From a virus: a stretch of DNA of 47,486 nt. Below are positions 7,008-15,694 of this stretch, in pieces (position 1 is the stretch's first letter; each line of letters begins with the position of its first letter). Position numbers and translations under genes: made by a program. Where the stretch lies: positions 1 through 47,486 of the IMG/VR virus record IMGVR_UViG_3300044533_000020; one strand, 5' to 3'. Below the pieces are notes generated by a model. The model saw only the letters and a list, made by a program, of their open reading frames with translations, was not told the origin of the DNA and searched no databases.

Positions 7008-8813
7008 CTATTGTTGTGCTTGCGGTGCACCACCCGCTCTGACTTGAGATACCAAATCTGGATTTTTAGCGAGCACTTGAACCGCTGCTTTATACTTGGC
7101 TTCATCTGCCATAGTTCTATTAGCCTTTGGTGTCTTTTTCATTTGATCGACAATAATCTGAGCGTTATGAACTTGTTGCATTTTTTGAGCTAGTTCTGGA
7201 TCTTGACCTTGCGATCCTTCAACTCCAGGTTGTAATTGCTGATCTTGCATTTGTTGATTCATCATATCCTGCTGTTGGAGCATCTGCTCGTTCTGCAGAA
7301 CCATAGGATTGACCCATCTATATTCGCCCTTCTCAGCAAGATTATTTTCGTTAGAAATTGCCTTATCATTTTTATCAATATCATCGTCTGATTGAAGAAG
7401 AACGTTTTTACGAACCCATTCATGTGAATAATATTTACCAATCATATCCTGAATATTTCTTGCTTGGTTAATACGACCTTCAAGAATTTCAGCATCTTTG
7501 AGTTCAGTGAAGTAGTTATCCTTAGCAAAGTCAAAACGAATGTCATCGACAATAGCATTCCAGTCTTCAAGAGTTGTTACACCCTTTAAGAGTAGCTGTT
7601 TCTTTAACATCTCTAGGAATAGGTTTGAGAATCTTCCTCTCAAACGAATACAGAAACGATTAAACTTTAATTCGTCTCTTGTAATTTCTGTTGCTCTACC
7701 AACTGAGAACAGAGCATCTGAATTAAGTCTTGACACCGGAACATTAAGCGCCTGTAAAAACTTCTTTTGGAAGTATAGGACGTCGTCCATTTGTCCCAGT
7801 GTCTGGCCACCTGGTAGGGTAGTAACCTCCGTACCTCTACCACCTTCACGGCGTGGTAGCCAATAGTCTTCAAGCATCGTCATGAACTTACGATCGTCAC
7901 GAATGTCGCCAGTCTGTGCGTCGTAAATCAAACGGTTCTTATGCTTAACCATAATGTCACGAACATACTGCTCTGCCTTCATCTTAGGAAGATTACCAAC
8001 GTCAATATACCAAATACGACGTTCTGGTGCACGAGCAAGACGATAGATAACTAGAGCGTCTTCCAATGTTCTTAACTGATTAAGTGGCTTGATTGCTTTA
8101 TGTAGATATGAGAGAACCATTGTTCCCTGATTGTCAGTAAGACCTGACACAATATGTAAAACTGAATCCTTAGCAATCTTTAGTCCTGTAGTAGATGGAC
8201 CGACTGCTTTATTTCCGAAGTTGAAACCTTTGTCATTGAAAATGAAATATTCATTTACTGTTTTGGTAACAACTGCATCGCCTGGATTATTGGCTTGAAT
8301 TTTTTTCTTTTGAACCTCACGGACTTTACGAATCTTACGTGGGTCAACGTAACGTATTTCTTTGATACCTGCTTTTGGGTCGTTATCATCAATGATAACA
8401 TGATAATACAAACGACCGTCAATATACCAACGACGGTAAATTTCATAAGCGTATTTGTTAAACCCTAAAAGGTTCAAACAATGTTGGAACTCATCACGAA
8501 TAATCTTTTTGATATTTTCATTGACTTTTAGCTGTTCAAGATTAATCTGAACAATATGTTCCTCATCAATTGAAATTGATTCATTAACGATTTCATCAAC
8601 AGCAGCATCGCATTCTGGCTGTAATGACATCTCACGGTATTTTGTAACTAGCTCTGCTTCAGAACGTACTGTACCATCAAGATCAACATAGGTGCCAAAA
8701 GCACCACCTGCTGATACGACTACTGCACCGTCATCCGAGTCCTTTGGGGGAGCGAAAGACGGTAGCTCTGGTTCTGGTATCTTTTTTCTAAATTCGAAAC
8801 CGAATAAATCCAT
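7008..8813 (-). CDS. 20: Portal vertex protein gp20
   Basis: This protein forms the dodecameric ring through which gp17 packages DNA and to which the neck attaches; it also starts prohead assembly on the membrane. The 601 residues compare with 524 in T4. Typical gp20 blocks are present: CDAAVDEIVNESI (about residues 68-80), YRLARAPERRIWYIDVGNLPK, and NVPVSRLNSDALFSVGRATEI. The last 100 residues are Gln/Met-rich (MLQQQDMMNQQMQ) and low-complexity, which accounts for most of the extra length. The ATG at 8813 shares its last base with the stop of the endonuclease gene upstream. Confidence 0.96.
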   Translation of the reverse strand: MDLFGFEFRKKIPEPELPSFAPPKDSDDGAVVVSAGGAFGTYVDLDGTVRSEAELVTKYREMSLQPECDAAVDEIVNESISIDEEHIVQINLEQLKVNENIKKIIRDEFQHCLNLLGFNKYAYEIYRRWYIDGRLYYHVIIDDNDPKAGIKEIRYVDPRKIRKVREVQKKKIQANNPGDAVVTKTVNEYFIFNDKGFNFGNKAVGPSTTGLKIAKDSVLHIVSGLTDNQGTMVLSYLHKAIKPLNQLRTLEDALVIYRLARAPERRIWYIDVGNLPKMKAEQYVRDIMVKHKNRLIYDAQTGDIRDDRKFMTMLEDYWLPRREGGRGTEVTTLPGGQTLGQMDDVLYFQKKFLQALNVPVSRLNSDALFSVGRATEITRDELKFNRFCIRLRGRFSNLFLEMLKKQLLLKGVTTLEDWNAIVDDIRFDFAKDNYFTELKDAEILEGRINQARNIQDMIGKYYSHEWVRKNVLLQSDDDIDKNDKAISNENNLAEKGEYRWVNPMVLQNEQMLQQQDMMNQQMQDQQLQPGVEGSQGQDPELAQKMQQVHNAQIIVDQMKKTPKANRTMADEAKYKAAVQVLAKNPDLVSQVRAGGAPQAQQ

Positions 8814-9424
8814 TATTTATGTCTCCCTTTCACCCAACCTTCTGGAACTTCATTAGGATTAAAAGCTCTGTTTATTAGACCATTATTATAAACGTTTTTA
8901 CCATACATATTATTCAATTCGCCTTTTTGTGAAACTTTTTTAATTTCAGACATTTTCTTTTTAACGTCTTCCCTCAAAGCTGGATTTGGATTTTTGTAAC
9001 CACTTTCGAATAATTTTTTACGAGCGATTTTCATATTCAATTTATGTTGTTCTGATTTTGGACCACGTAATTTTTGTTTTGTTTTTTCAGAACGTTTTTT
9101 TCCAATATGAGTTAAAGTGCCTTTTAGTGCACATTCTGAATCGATTGATATGTTATCGGTTTTATTAATCCATTTATCATTTTTCACAACTTTCATTTTC
9201 TTTAAAACTTTTTCTTCCCAAAGACGAGCTTTATTTTCATCTCCAAAAGTTTTTCTTATTTGAATGATATCCGGATCGCCGTATAGATCAGCGAAAGTTT
9301 TTACATGTTTTGAAGAAGTAAAATATGTGACCCATAAATCTTCTGGACGACAGTTCTTACTAAATCGAACTCCGTAATAAAATTTATTAAATTTACTCCA
9401 GCCGATAAGATAGGTATATGCCAT
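8813..9424 (-). CDS. Free-standing GIY-YIG-like homing endonuclease
   Basis: This 203-residue gene is inserted between tail tube gp19 and portal gp20. The N-terminus YLIGWSKFNKFYYGVRFSK carries a diverged GIY-YIG pair (YLIG and YYG), and ARLWEEKVL supplies a Glu in the position of the family's metal ligand. A Lys/Arg-rich region follows (residues about 105-165), including NPNPALREDVKKKMSEIKK, which resembles NUMOD3-type DNA-binding modules. The C-terminus INRAFNPNEVPEGWVKGRHK is a tail shared by many phage homing nucleases. Its leader contains competing hairpins that can hide the ribosome site. It is a selfish element rather than a virion gene. The exact nuclease class is inferred from weak motifs. 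Confidence 0.8.
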   Translation of the reverse strand: MAYTYLIGWSKFNKFYYGVRFSKNCRPEDLWVTYFTSSKHVKTFADLYGDPDIIQIRKTFGDENKARLWEEKVLKKMKVVKNDKWINKTDNISIDSECALKGTLTHIGKKRSEKTKQKLRGPKSEQHKLNMKIARKKLFESGYKNPNPALREDVKKKMSEIKKVSQKGELNNMYGKNVYNNGLINRAFNPNEVPEGWVKGRHK

Positions 9425-9430
9425 TTATTT

Positions 9431-9463
9431 CTCCAAAAGTTGGAGGGAGTTTTGACTCCCTCC
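9431..9463 (-). promoter_or_regulatory. Alternative hairpins at endonuclease ribosome site
   Basis: In the minus-strand RNA, hairpin A pairs GGAGGGAGU with ACUCCCUCC around a CAAA loop (9463-9442) and is followed by CUUUUGG, like a weak terminator or attenuator for gp19 transcripts. Hairpin B pairs CUCCAA with UUGGAG around CUU (9445-9431). Hairpin B contains the GGAG that serves the endonuclease ATG six bases downstream. The CUCC at 9445-9442 is used in both, so the two structures exclude each other. Riboregulation of the endonuclease is inferred; the complementarity is seen. Confidence 0.6.
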
Positions 9464-9483
9464 ATTCACATAGTTTAGTTTAT

Positions 9484-10095
9484 TTAGATTACCGGACCAA
9501 TGTCGGTTTGAGCTAGATATGGTGTTACCTTACCAGCTGTCTTGACAGAAGCATCTTCAACCACTGGTAGCCAGTAGTCATAAGCAAAGTTAACAGTGAA
9601 CTCTTCAATAGCATTCTGTGTATCCCATCCAAGAGTTACACCGCTAATCTGAGTTGGGAAAGCACCAACTAGCTGATAAACACGAAGAACTTCTCCGTCC
9701 TTAGCAAACTGGGTTACATCAACAGCAAATGCCTTATACTGCTCAAAAGAGGCTTCAGGTAGACGAATGTTAGTCTGCATAGTGTTGATAGCATTCTGCC
9801 ATGCTTCAAACATTGAACGTACAGAGAAATCTTCATCGTTCATTACTGTGATTGACCAATCAGCAAAAGATCTTTCACCAGCAACTTTAATCTTACGACC
9901 GAAGTATGGTACTTCAATCTGAGAAATTGTTGACTCAGGAAGTTCTGCTGCTCTACAAGTGAACACTAGCTTTTTGAATGCTTCTGGGTTCAAAGGTAGA
10001 GTAGGTGGTGGTGTTACTTGGACTTGGAAGAGGGAGGGGCGTGCGCCCCCCCATGGTAGTCCGTTTACTTTAAAAGAGTTAATATTAAAAGCCAT
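9484..10095 (-). CDS. 19: Tail tube protein gp19
   Basis: Forms the inner tube of the contractile tail, stacked as hexamers inside the gp18 sheath. The 203 residues compare with 163 in T4. The start MAFNINSFKVNGLPWGGARPSLFQVQ and the internal RAAELPESTISQIEVPYFGRKIKVAGERSF are strong gp19 signatures, as is ITVMNDEDFSVRSMFEAWQ. It directly follows sheath gp18. Codons 16-20 fall in an unusually GC-rich palindrome. A variant late-promoter octamer (AATAAATA) lies at 10122-10129. Confidence 0.95.
   Translation of the reverse strand: MAFNINSFKVNGLPWGGARPSLFQVQVTPPPTLPLNPEAFKKLVFTCRAAELPESTISQIEVPYFGRKIKVAGERSFADWSITVMNDEDFSVRSMFEAWQNAINTMQTNIRLPEASFEQYKAFAVDVTQFAKDGEVLRVYQLVGAFPTQISGVTLGWDTQNAIEEFTVNFAYDYWLPVVEDASVKTAGKVTPYLAQTDIGPVI
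10036..10049 (-). repeat. GC-rich palindrome near the start of gp19
   Basis: The sequence ggggcgtgcgcccc has six-base perfect arms with a two-base centre and is extended on one side by a run of seven C (10046-10052). It lies about 45 bases inside the gp19 coding region and stands out sharply from the AT-rich surroundings. A hairpin here could modulate translation of the gp19 message. It may instead simply result from the coded WGGARPS residues. Confidence 0.5.
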
Positions 10096-10121
10096 CTATT
10101 TTACTCCTAGAATATTTTATC

Positions 10122-10129
10122 TATTTATT
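10122..10129 (-). promoter_or_regulatory. Possible variant late promoter for gp19
   Basis: The minus strand reads AATAAATA, one base different from the T4 late consensus, 27 bases before the gp19 ATG and overlapping the last codons of gp18. The leader has a TAGGAGT ribosome site. Weaker support than the exact octamers. Confidence 0.4.
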
Positions 10130-12734
10130 AAAACTTACCGATAACTTCAGAGAACTGAACACCAGTTGGGACAGCAACGAAGTTAAGCTGGATAAAGTTA
10201 ATGCTTCTAGCAGGTTTAATATAGATGTCTCCAACAAACTGATTGGTGTCAATAATTTGTGGAGTGTTATTAGTGTCGTCACATACAACATAGAAGTCCG
10301 TAATACCACGACGTCCCTTGATGGTGCGTAGGTATGGTGTTACAAGATTTCTAAACTGTGCTCTAGTGAAAGCATCATTGAACTCGAATAGCTGATATTT
10401 AGCAGCAGTAGCAATTGCCTTCTCAAGAACAATAAACAATCTGCGAACGTTAATACGATCGAATGCAGATGGCTTATCCTGAAGTGTCTTATCTCCATAA
10501 AGAACAGTTCCCTGTCCTGGGAATGTTACAACAGGGTTGATGCCGTTGCTATAGAGAACGTCACGTTCAGCCTTGCGTGGGTTAAATGCTAGTTTCACAA
10601 GGTTCTTGATATGACCACGGTTGAAACCAGCTGGTGACCACCAAGCGTCATTTGTAGTATCTGTTCTTGCGCAGATACCAGCAATGTCACCATTTAGTGG
10701 GACCCAACGATAAACGTCGTTGTAACGGTCATACTGATACTTATAACCTGAATCCATGATAGCATAAGAAGAACTGTTTAGAGCGCCTCTCCATGCCTTT
10801 AGATCCACAGCTTCATCGCCGACGTTATTAAGAACAGTTGATCTTTCTGGAGATACTAGAACAACACAATCTCTTCTAGTTTCTGCTAGATTATCAATCA
10901 AGTAATTAGCAAGCTGATAACCTGATACAGTTCTACCTCCAACTGAAGTAGTTCCACCGACTGGCTTTCCTTGGATAACCAATGAGATGTCAATGTCTTC
11001 AGCTGACTGGAATAGGTCATATGCTGCACCTAGAATGCCAATTGTAGCTGTTGATTCATTTAAACCATCAGCACCAAGCGCAAAAGTGATATTTGCAGGG
11101 GCAGAAGAGGAGGCCGATACAACGTTTAGAGCAGTTGCCGATGGAGCGCTACTACGATCGTTTGCCCAACGGATATAATTAGAATTCTGGTTAATTATAT
11201 CTTTGTAGTAGTTACCTGTACCGTCGTTGTTCTTACCATCAGTAGCACGTGATAGACCCTTATAAACTTCAAGAATTGTTCCTGGAGTTCCGGTAAACTT
11301 ACCACCATCGTCAACAACTACAACGTGAAGTTCATCCTGTGCAGAAGTATTACCGTTATAAAGAACGTAATCTGACTGACCAGGAGCAACATCAACAACG
11401 TTAAAGAATTCCCAATAACGCTGAACAGTGTTAGTTGTGAAGTTAGTTCTTAGTCTATATGGATCTTCAAAATCAATCTCAACCACTGTAGTATTTGCAA
11501 CTAGAGTTGCATTAGCTCCAGAAGTATAAGATATATCAATCTCTTCACCAAATGGTGTCAAAGATAGTTTTAGACCTGAAGAATTAGCCTGAATGACGTT
11601 ATAGTTAATACCCTGAGTCAAACCAGTGATCTGGCTATTACCAGCAGTGTTAGAATAGTTAACAATATCACCGTTTGAATAAGGATTATTGGCAATAGTG
11701 ATAAAGTTAGTATTGCTAGAAACGTCTAGACCGCTGAAACCAATAGTTGAAGTGTTAATGTAAGTTGAATTGCTACCTACAGAAACATTTTTAACCATCA
11801 AATACTGCTGATTAATTGAACTATTACCAGCTAGGATCTGATCGCCGGCAGCTACTTTAGCAGCAACAGCGTTTGCAGCAGCATTTGTAGTGCCAGCAAA
11901 CTTAATTGTTGCAACGTTTGAACCGAGGCGGAATTCCAGTAGAGCGTTTGCGGAAACGCCACTACCAGCAACGTTTGCACCAACTAGAGCAACATTTGAA
12001 TTGAAACTATCAGCGTTATCGCAGATACCAATTCTTAGAGAATTGCCCATTTCTCCAGGGAATCTTGCAACGTAAATAACGTCTGGATCGAAGTTTCCGT
12101 CCTTATCAGCATAGTCGTTATCATTCTTTACAATCTGATTTACCAGATTAGCTACGAAAGAATTAGCCCCAAAAGCTGAAGAATTTGGTTCCATAGCTAC
12201 AGAGGTATAAACTGAAACTGGATCAGCAAAATAGAAACTTACGCCGTTCTGAGTAGCAGTAACATTGCTTGAAAGAGTTACAGAGCTTGAGTTCTTTGAG
12301 ACAACAGAAATAGTTGATAGAACGTTAGTGTTTACTGAACTGTTACCAAATGTAATGTTAGCGTTTGAACACTGAGTTAGATACATACCAACTGTGATTG
12401 CAGTTGTGCTAGAAAGCAATAGAACGTTGTTTGCGCCAGATGTATTACCTGAAACAACTGGAGTTGCACCAGTAACGTCAGCAGCACGTGAAACCCATAG
12501 ACGGTTTGTATATGATAGAAAGTTTGCAGCTGTGAAAAATGTTTCTCCGTTGAAATTGGTTGGTTTACCAAATCTAGAAACCAGTGCATTTTCAGAGTCG
12601 ATTAGAACTCTTTCTCCGATTGGACCCCAACGGAATACGCCAGCAAAGGCGCCATCAGTTGTGGCGACTGAAGGAACGACTGTTGTAAGGTCGATCTCAG
12701 ATACATTTACTCCAGGTGATAGTTGGAAAGCCAT
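10128..12734 (-). CDS. 18: Tail sheath protein gp18
   Basis: The contractile sheath subunit. The N-terminus MAFQLSPGVNVSEIDLT and GAFAGVFRWGPIGERVLI, and the C-terminal half (about residues 570-868: RRDCVVLVSPERS, AFNPRKAERDVLYSNGINPV, LEKAIATAAKYQLFEFNDAFTR, FVGDIYIKPARSINFIQLNFVAVPTGVQF), are clear gp18. At 868 residues it is about 200 longer than T4 gp18 (659). The extra length lies in the middle (about residues 90-480), which is rich in Ser, Asn, Thr and Val and reads like surface-exposed beta domains inserted on the sheath exterior. It has its own late promoter and an AAAGGGAGAAAAATAA leader. Confidence 0.96.
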   Translation of the reverse strand: MAFQLSPGVNVSEIDLTTVVPSVATTDGAFAGVFRWGPIGERVLIDSENALVSRFGKPTNFNGETFFTAANFLSYTNRLWVSRAADVTGATPVVSGNTSGANNVLLLSSTTAITVGMYLTQCSNANITFGNSSVNTNVLSTISVVSKNSSSVTLSSNVTATQNGVSFYFADPVSVYTSVAMEPNSSAFGANSFVANLVNQIVKNDNDYADKDGNFDPDVIYVARFPGEMGNSLRIGICDNADSFNSNVALVGANVAGSGVSANALLEFRLGSNVATIKFAGTTNAAANAVAAKVAAGDQILAGNSSINQQYLMVKNVSVGSNSTYINTSTIGFSGLDVSSNTNFITIANNPYSNGDIVNYSNTAGNSQITGLTQGINYNVIQANSSGLKLSLTPFGEEIDISYTSGANATLVANTTVVEIDFEDPYRLRTNFTTNTVQRYWEFFNVVDVAPGQSDYVLYNGNTSAQDELHVVVVDDGGKFTGTPGTILEVYKGLSRATDGKNNDGTGNYYKDIINQNSNYIRWANDRSSAPSATALNVVSASSSAPANITFALGADGLNESTATIGILGAAYDLFQSAEDIDISLVIQGKPVGGTTSVGGRTVSGYQLANYLIDNLAETRRDCVVLVSPERSTVLNNVGDEAVDLKAWRGALNSSSYAIMDSGYKYQYDRYNDVYRWVPLNGDIAGICARTDTTNDAWWSPAGFNRGHIKNLVKLAFNPRKAERDVLYSNGINPVVTFPGQGTVLYGDKTLQDKPSAFDRINVRRLFIVLEKAIATAAKYQLFEFNDAFTRAQFRNLVTPYLRTIKGRRGITDFYVVCDDTNNTPQIIDTNQFVGDIYIKPARSINFIQLNFVAVPTGVQFSEVIGKF

Positions 12735-12779
12735 TTATTTTTCTCCCTTTTGCGAGAACTTACAATTATGAATTTTTTA

Positions 12780-12787
12780 TATTTATA
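12780..12787 (-). promoter_or_regulatory. T4-type late promoter for gp18
   Basis: An exact TATAAATA on the minus strand, 46 bases before the gp18 ATG in the 65-base gap after gp17. It would drive sheath, tube and following genes at late times. Confidence 0.78.
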
Positions 12788-12799
12788 AAATGAGCTTTT

Positions 12800-14440
12800 T
12801 TAGAAGTCCTGCGGTTGGTTCCACATCCAAGAATCACCTACAAATCTTTCATATTCTTCTTCTACAAAATCATCCCTTCCGGAATCCACAAACCCAAACG
12901 GAGCAAGATCCTGCTCAATGTCATCCTCAGTTTTATCTCTAAGAGACATAAGAGTATTGATATTGGTATAGTCTTTAAAGTATTGTTGATCTGATAGCCA
13001 AGCAAAGAGAACTAAACACATTACTAAGTCATCGTGTTTACCAGACTCTGCTTCGTATGAAGTTCCCTTTTTAGAAAAGGTGCCTAATTCACTGATAGTG
13101 TTCACATCGTTTACTATCAGCTGGTTTTGCTCGACCAGTAGTTTTAAAATAGAACACCCAATAGATTTTACAATTTTGGTGGTCCTAATACCCTTATCAA
13201 CACTACCGCCACCAAATCCAGTAGTGATTCTCTTACCAGATCTACCAGCGTTTTCGGTAAAGAGAACATTTTCATAACCAAAATCATAATTAAGAGAAGT
13301 TGAAACCTGTTCACCTATATCGTTCACCTCAACAAGAACTGAAGCGTTGTTATAAGCCTTAGCAGTTCGGTGAATAATATCGGCATAATCTAACGGGGTA
13401 ATGGCATTATTTCTATAAACACCCACTTGTTGATAAGGCATAGAAGTAACATCTATCAACTGAAATGCTGAATAGTCCAACCCCTTACCACGAGAAACGT
13501 CACATACCATCATATAAACATGATTAGGTTCTACGGCTTTAAATTGGGTCAACCCATCTTTTTGTAAGATTGGGTTTTCAGAAACTAACTCTTTAAGTTT
13601 CCAACCAGCAATCAAGGTACCAGAAGAACCTAAGAATTCGCAATTATACTCCTGATCGAACTTCTCGAGATCAAAGTTCATACCAGCTAGAGTATCAGCC
13701 TTCCACTTTTCATCTCTGCCAGGAACCGCTTGCCAATTAACTAAAATCGGATGGTATCCATTAGTTCCCTTTTCGGCATTAGCCCAAGTAGCATGGAAAT
13801 GGTTCAAACCGTTCGGAGTTGAAACCAGAATAATCTTTGATTCCGAGCCTGACGAAATAGTAGGATAAACCGAGGTAAAGAATTCATCCCAGTTATCAAT
13901 GAACGCCGCTTCGTCGATGAATAGAAGGTTGATGGTATAACCACGGATGGCGCTGGCGGAAGTAGCAGCAGCCAAAACACGGCTGTTATTTTCAAGGACG
14001 AATGAACCTTTGTTCCATTCAACAACACCCTGCTGAAGCCATTTTGGTAAGTGCTGGTAAGCCAACTGAACACGACCAAGAATTTCTCGAGCCGTATCGC
14101 CCTTGTTGGCTAGTAGGGCTACGGTCTTATCAGGATGAAAAATTATATACCAAAGAATAAACGCACAGGTAGTAGTTGACTTACCTGCCTGACGAGCGGT
14201 GGTAACAATTGTATAACGGTTGTCTTTAAATGATGTTACCATTTCTTTCTGGTAACCATACAAATTGAAACTTGTAAGACCCTCATTAATTGAGATGATC
14301 TTCATATAGTTTTCAGTAAAATATATGGGATCGTTCTGACATCTAACATACTCCTGAACAAGATCTGGAGTCCATTCAATGTTCTGATTAGTTTTCTTTA
14401 GAAGAACGTTACCCTTATAACCACCCACCAACTCATTCAT
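12800..14440 (-). CDS. 17: Large terminase gp17 (packaging ATPase and nuclease)
   Basis: Packages concatemeric DNA through the gp20 portal and cuts it at headful. The 546 residues compare with 610 in T4. The ATPase domain has Walker A TARQAGKST (81-89, Lys87), Walker B LLFIDEA (172-178, Asp176 and Glu177) and the coupling motif VSTPNG (206-211). The RNase H-fold nuclease domain has Asp314 in VCDVSRGKGLDYS, Glu371 in VLVEVNDIG and Asp470/Asp471 in KHDDLVMC, matching the T4 catalytic triad. The ATG overlaps the end of gp16 by 8 bases. All key residues are present, so the enzyme should be functional. Confidence 0.98.
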   Translation of the reverse strand: MNELVGGYKGNVLLKKTNQNIEWTPDLVQEYVRCQNDPIYFTENYMKIISINEGLTSFNLYGYQKEMVTSFKDNRYTIVTTARQAGKSTTTCAFILWYIIFHPDKTVALLANKGDTAREILGRVQLAYQHLPKWLQQGVVEWNKGSFVLENNSRVLAAATSASAIRGYTINLLFIDEAAFIDNWDEFFTSVYPTISSGSESKIILVSTPNGLNHFHATWANAEKGTNGYHPILVNWQAVPGRDEKWKADTLAGMNFDLEKFDQEYNCEFLGSSGTLIAGWKLKELVSENPILQKDGLTQFKAVEPNHVYMMVCDVSRGKGLDYSAFQLIDVTSMPYQQVGVYRNNAITPLDYADIIHRTAKAYNNASVLVEVNDIGEQVSTSLNYDFGYENVLFTENAGRSGKRITTGFGGGSVDKGIRTTKIVKSIGCSILKLLVEQNQLIVNDVNTISELGTFSKKGTSYEAESGKHDDLVMCLVLFAWLSDQQYFKDYTNINTLMSLRDKTEDDIEQDLAPFGFVDSGRDDFVEEEYERFVGDSWMWNQPQDF

Positions 14441-14840
14441 TATTCTTCATATCCTTAAGAACTTTTTGTAATTCTGCTGTAGAACCTACGAATAGATTGT
14501 TATTGATAGTTTGCGCTTTCTCGCTAATTGGTGAGTCTTTTGCATCAATTTCACGGATCTTAGACTGAAGTTCTAACAACTCTTTATTAGTGCTTACCAC
14601 TGTATCCATGAGTTTAGCTAGAACTTCGAATGCACGTGGGTGCTGCGATTGACCAGCTATTTCAGATAGCTTATCAATTGCTTCTTGACCTGTTTGGATA
14701 ACTTCGTAAAGATTAGCTCGGGCTGCTTCAAAATCGTTTCTAGCAGAATCATCATGAGCTTTGGCTATCAAAGTATCAATTTGTTTTTCATATTGTAACG
14801 GAGTAAGAGACTTATCCGATTCATCATTTTTTTCTGTCAT
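14433..14840 (-). CDS. 16: Small terminase gp16
   Basis: Recognition subunit of the packaging motor that stimulates gp17. The 135 residues compare with 164 in T4. It has the usual central coiled-coil region (about residues 40-105: DFEAARANLYEVIQTGQEAI and LAKLMDTVVSTNKELLELQSKI), where T4 gp16 oligomerises, and a C-terminal NNNLFVGSTAELQKVLKDMK block seen in T4-type small terminases. It overlaps gp17 by 8 bases and gp15 by 4 bases. Confidence 0.92.
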   Translation of the reverse strand: MTEKNDESDKSLTPLQYEKQIDTLIAKAHDDSARNDFEAARANLYEVIQTGQEAIDKLSEIAGQSQHPRAFEVLAKLMDTVVSTNKELLELQSKIREIDAKDSPISEKAQTINNNLFVGSTAELQKVLKDMKNNE

Positions 14841-15694
14841 TCTATCTCATCAGTGTTGTAGATTTGAGTTATGAAACCATAATCGTCATCAGAATTTACT
14901 TCAATATAAGGAACAGTTCCTGTATTGGCGTTTGGACCACCAAAGTAATTTATAGGGTTACCATTAGCGTCTAATCCAGGTTGAACTGTTATCTTTTCTG
15001 CCATTGGGGTAACACCCTTACCTTCAGCGGCAGTGTTTGTTGAAGGTATATAAAACTGTGTTCTAACAAATTTAATGATACCAGAAGATCTAATAGGACC
15101 ATAAAGATAGCCTTTTAGAACAAAATCTAATTGCCAAATTATAGCTCTTCTTTCACTATAAGCTCCATCATATGTGTCAGAATAGCTGATATTATTTAAT
15201 ATGATTGGAATATCCATTGTAACATTAACTTCTGGTATTAAGTTACATGTTGTTGTCCAATCAGGAGTAAAATAAGGAAGTATTTGTTCAACAATTTTTG
15301 TTCCATCTTCAGCGTTTTTAGCGTAAATGTAAACTTTGAAATCTATATTATATGGAACAGGATTATACTGATATTTGAATTTATCAGCGTCAGTAGCATC
15401 CCTAACTGAAACTTTACCAACAGTGTTTAATTTTCTAGAACCGTCATAAACCATTTTACCCATTTCAAAGGAAATCATAGGTAAAGGCGCAACTGCACTT
15501 GGTTTATCTAATGCTGGATCTTGGATAATTCTAGCTAACATTTTATCTTTAGGAGCATATGTAATAGGAACTCTTACTAAAGATGTAACTGTGCCAGAAG
15601 AATCAGTTTTAGTTATACGAATCTGATTAAGTAAGGTTCCCATAAGAATTACATATTTTCTTATAAGACCAAAATAAAACGGTGAACCAAACAT
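14837..15694 (-). CDS. 15: Tail sheath stabiliser and completion protein gp15
   Basis: Forms the ring that caps the finished tail and joins it to the neck. The 285 residues compare with 272 in T4. The start MFGSPFYFGLIRKYVILMGTL aligns with the T4 gp15 start, which supports ATG 15694 over the internal Met. Further gp15 blocks are VPITYAPKDKMLA, QYNPVPYNIDFKVYIYAKN, IVEQILPYFTPDWTTTCNLI and RRAIIWQLDFVLKGYLYGP. The start overlaps the gp14 stop by one base. Confidence 0.95.
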   Translation of the reverse strand: MFGSPFYFGLIRKYVILMGTLLNQIRITKTDSSGTVTSLVRVPITYAPKDKMLARIIQDPALDKPSAVAPLPMISFEMGKMVYDGSRKLNTVGKVSVRDATDADKFKYQYNPVPYNIDFKVYIYAKNAEDGTKIVEQILPYFTPDWTTTCNLIPEVNVTMDIPIILNNISYSDTYDGAYSERRAIIWQLDFVLKGYLYGPIRSSGIIKFVRTQFYIPSTNTAAEGKGVTPMAEKITVQPGLDANGNPINYFGGPNANTGTVPYIEVNSDDDYGFITQIYNTDEIE

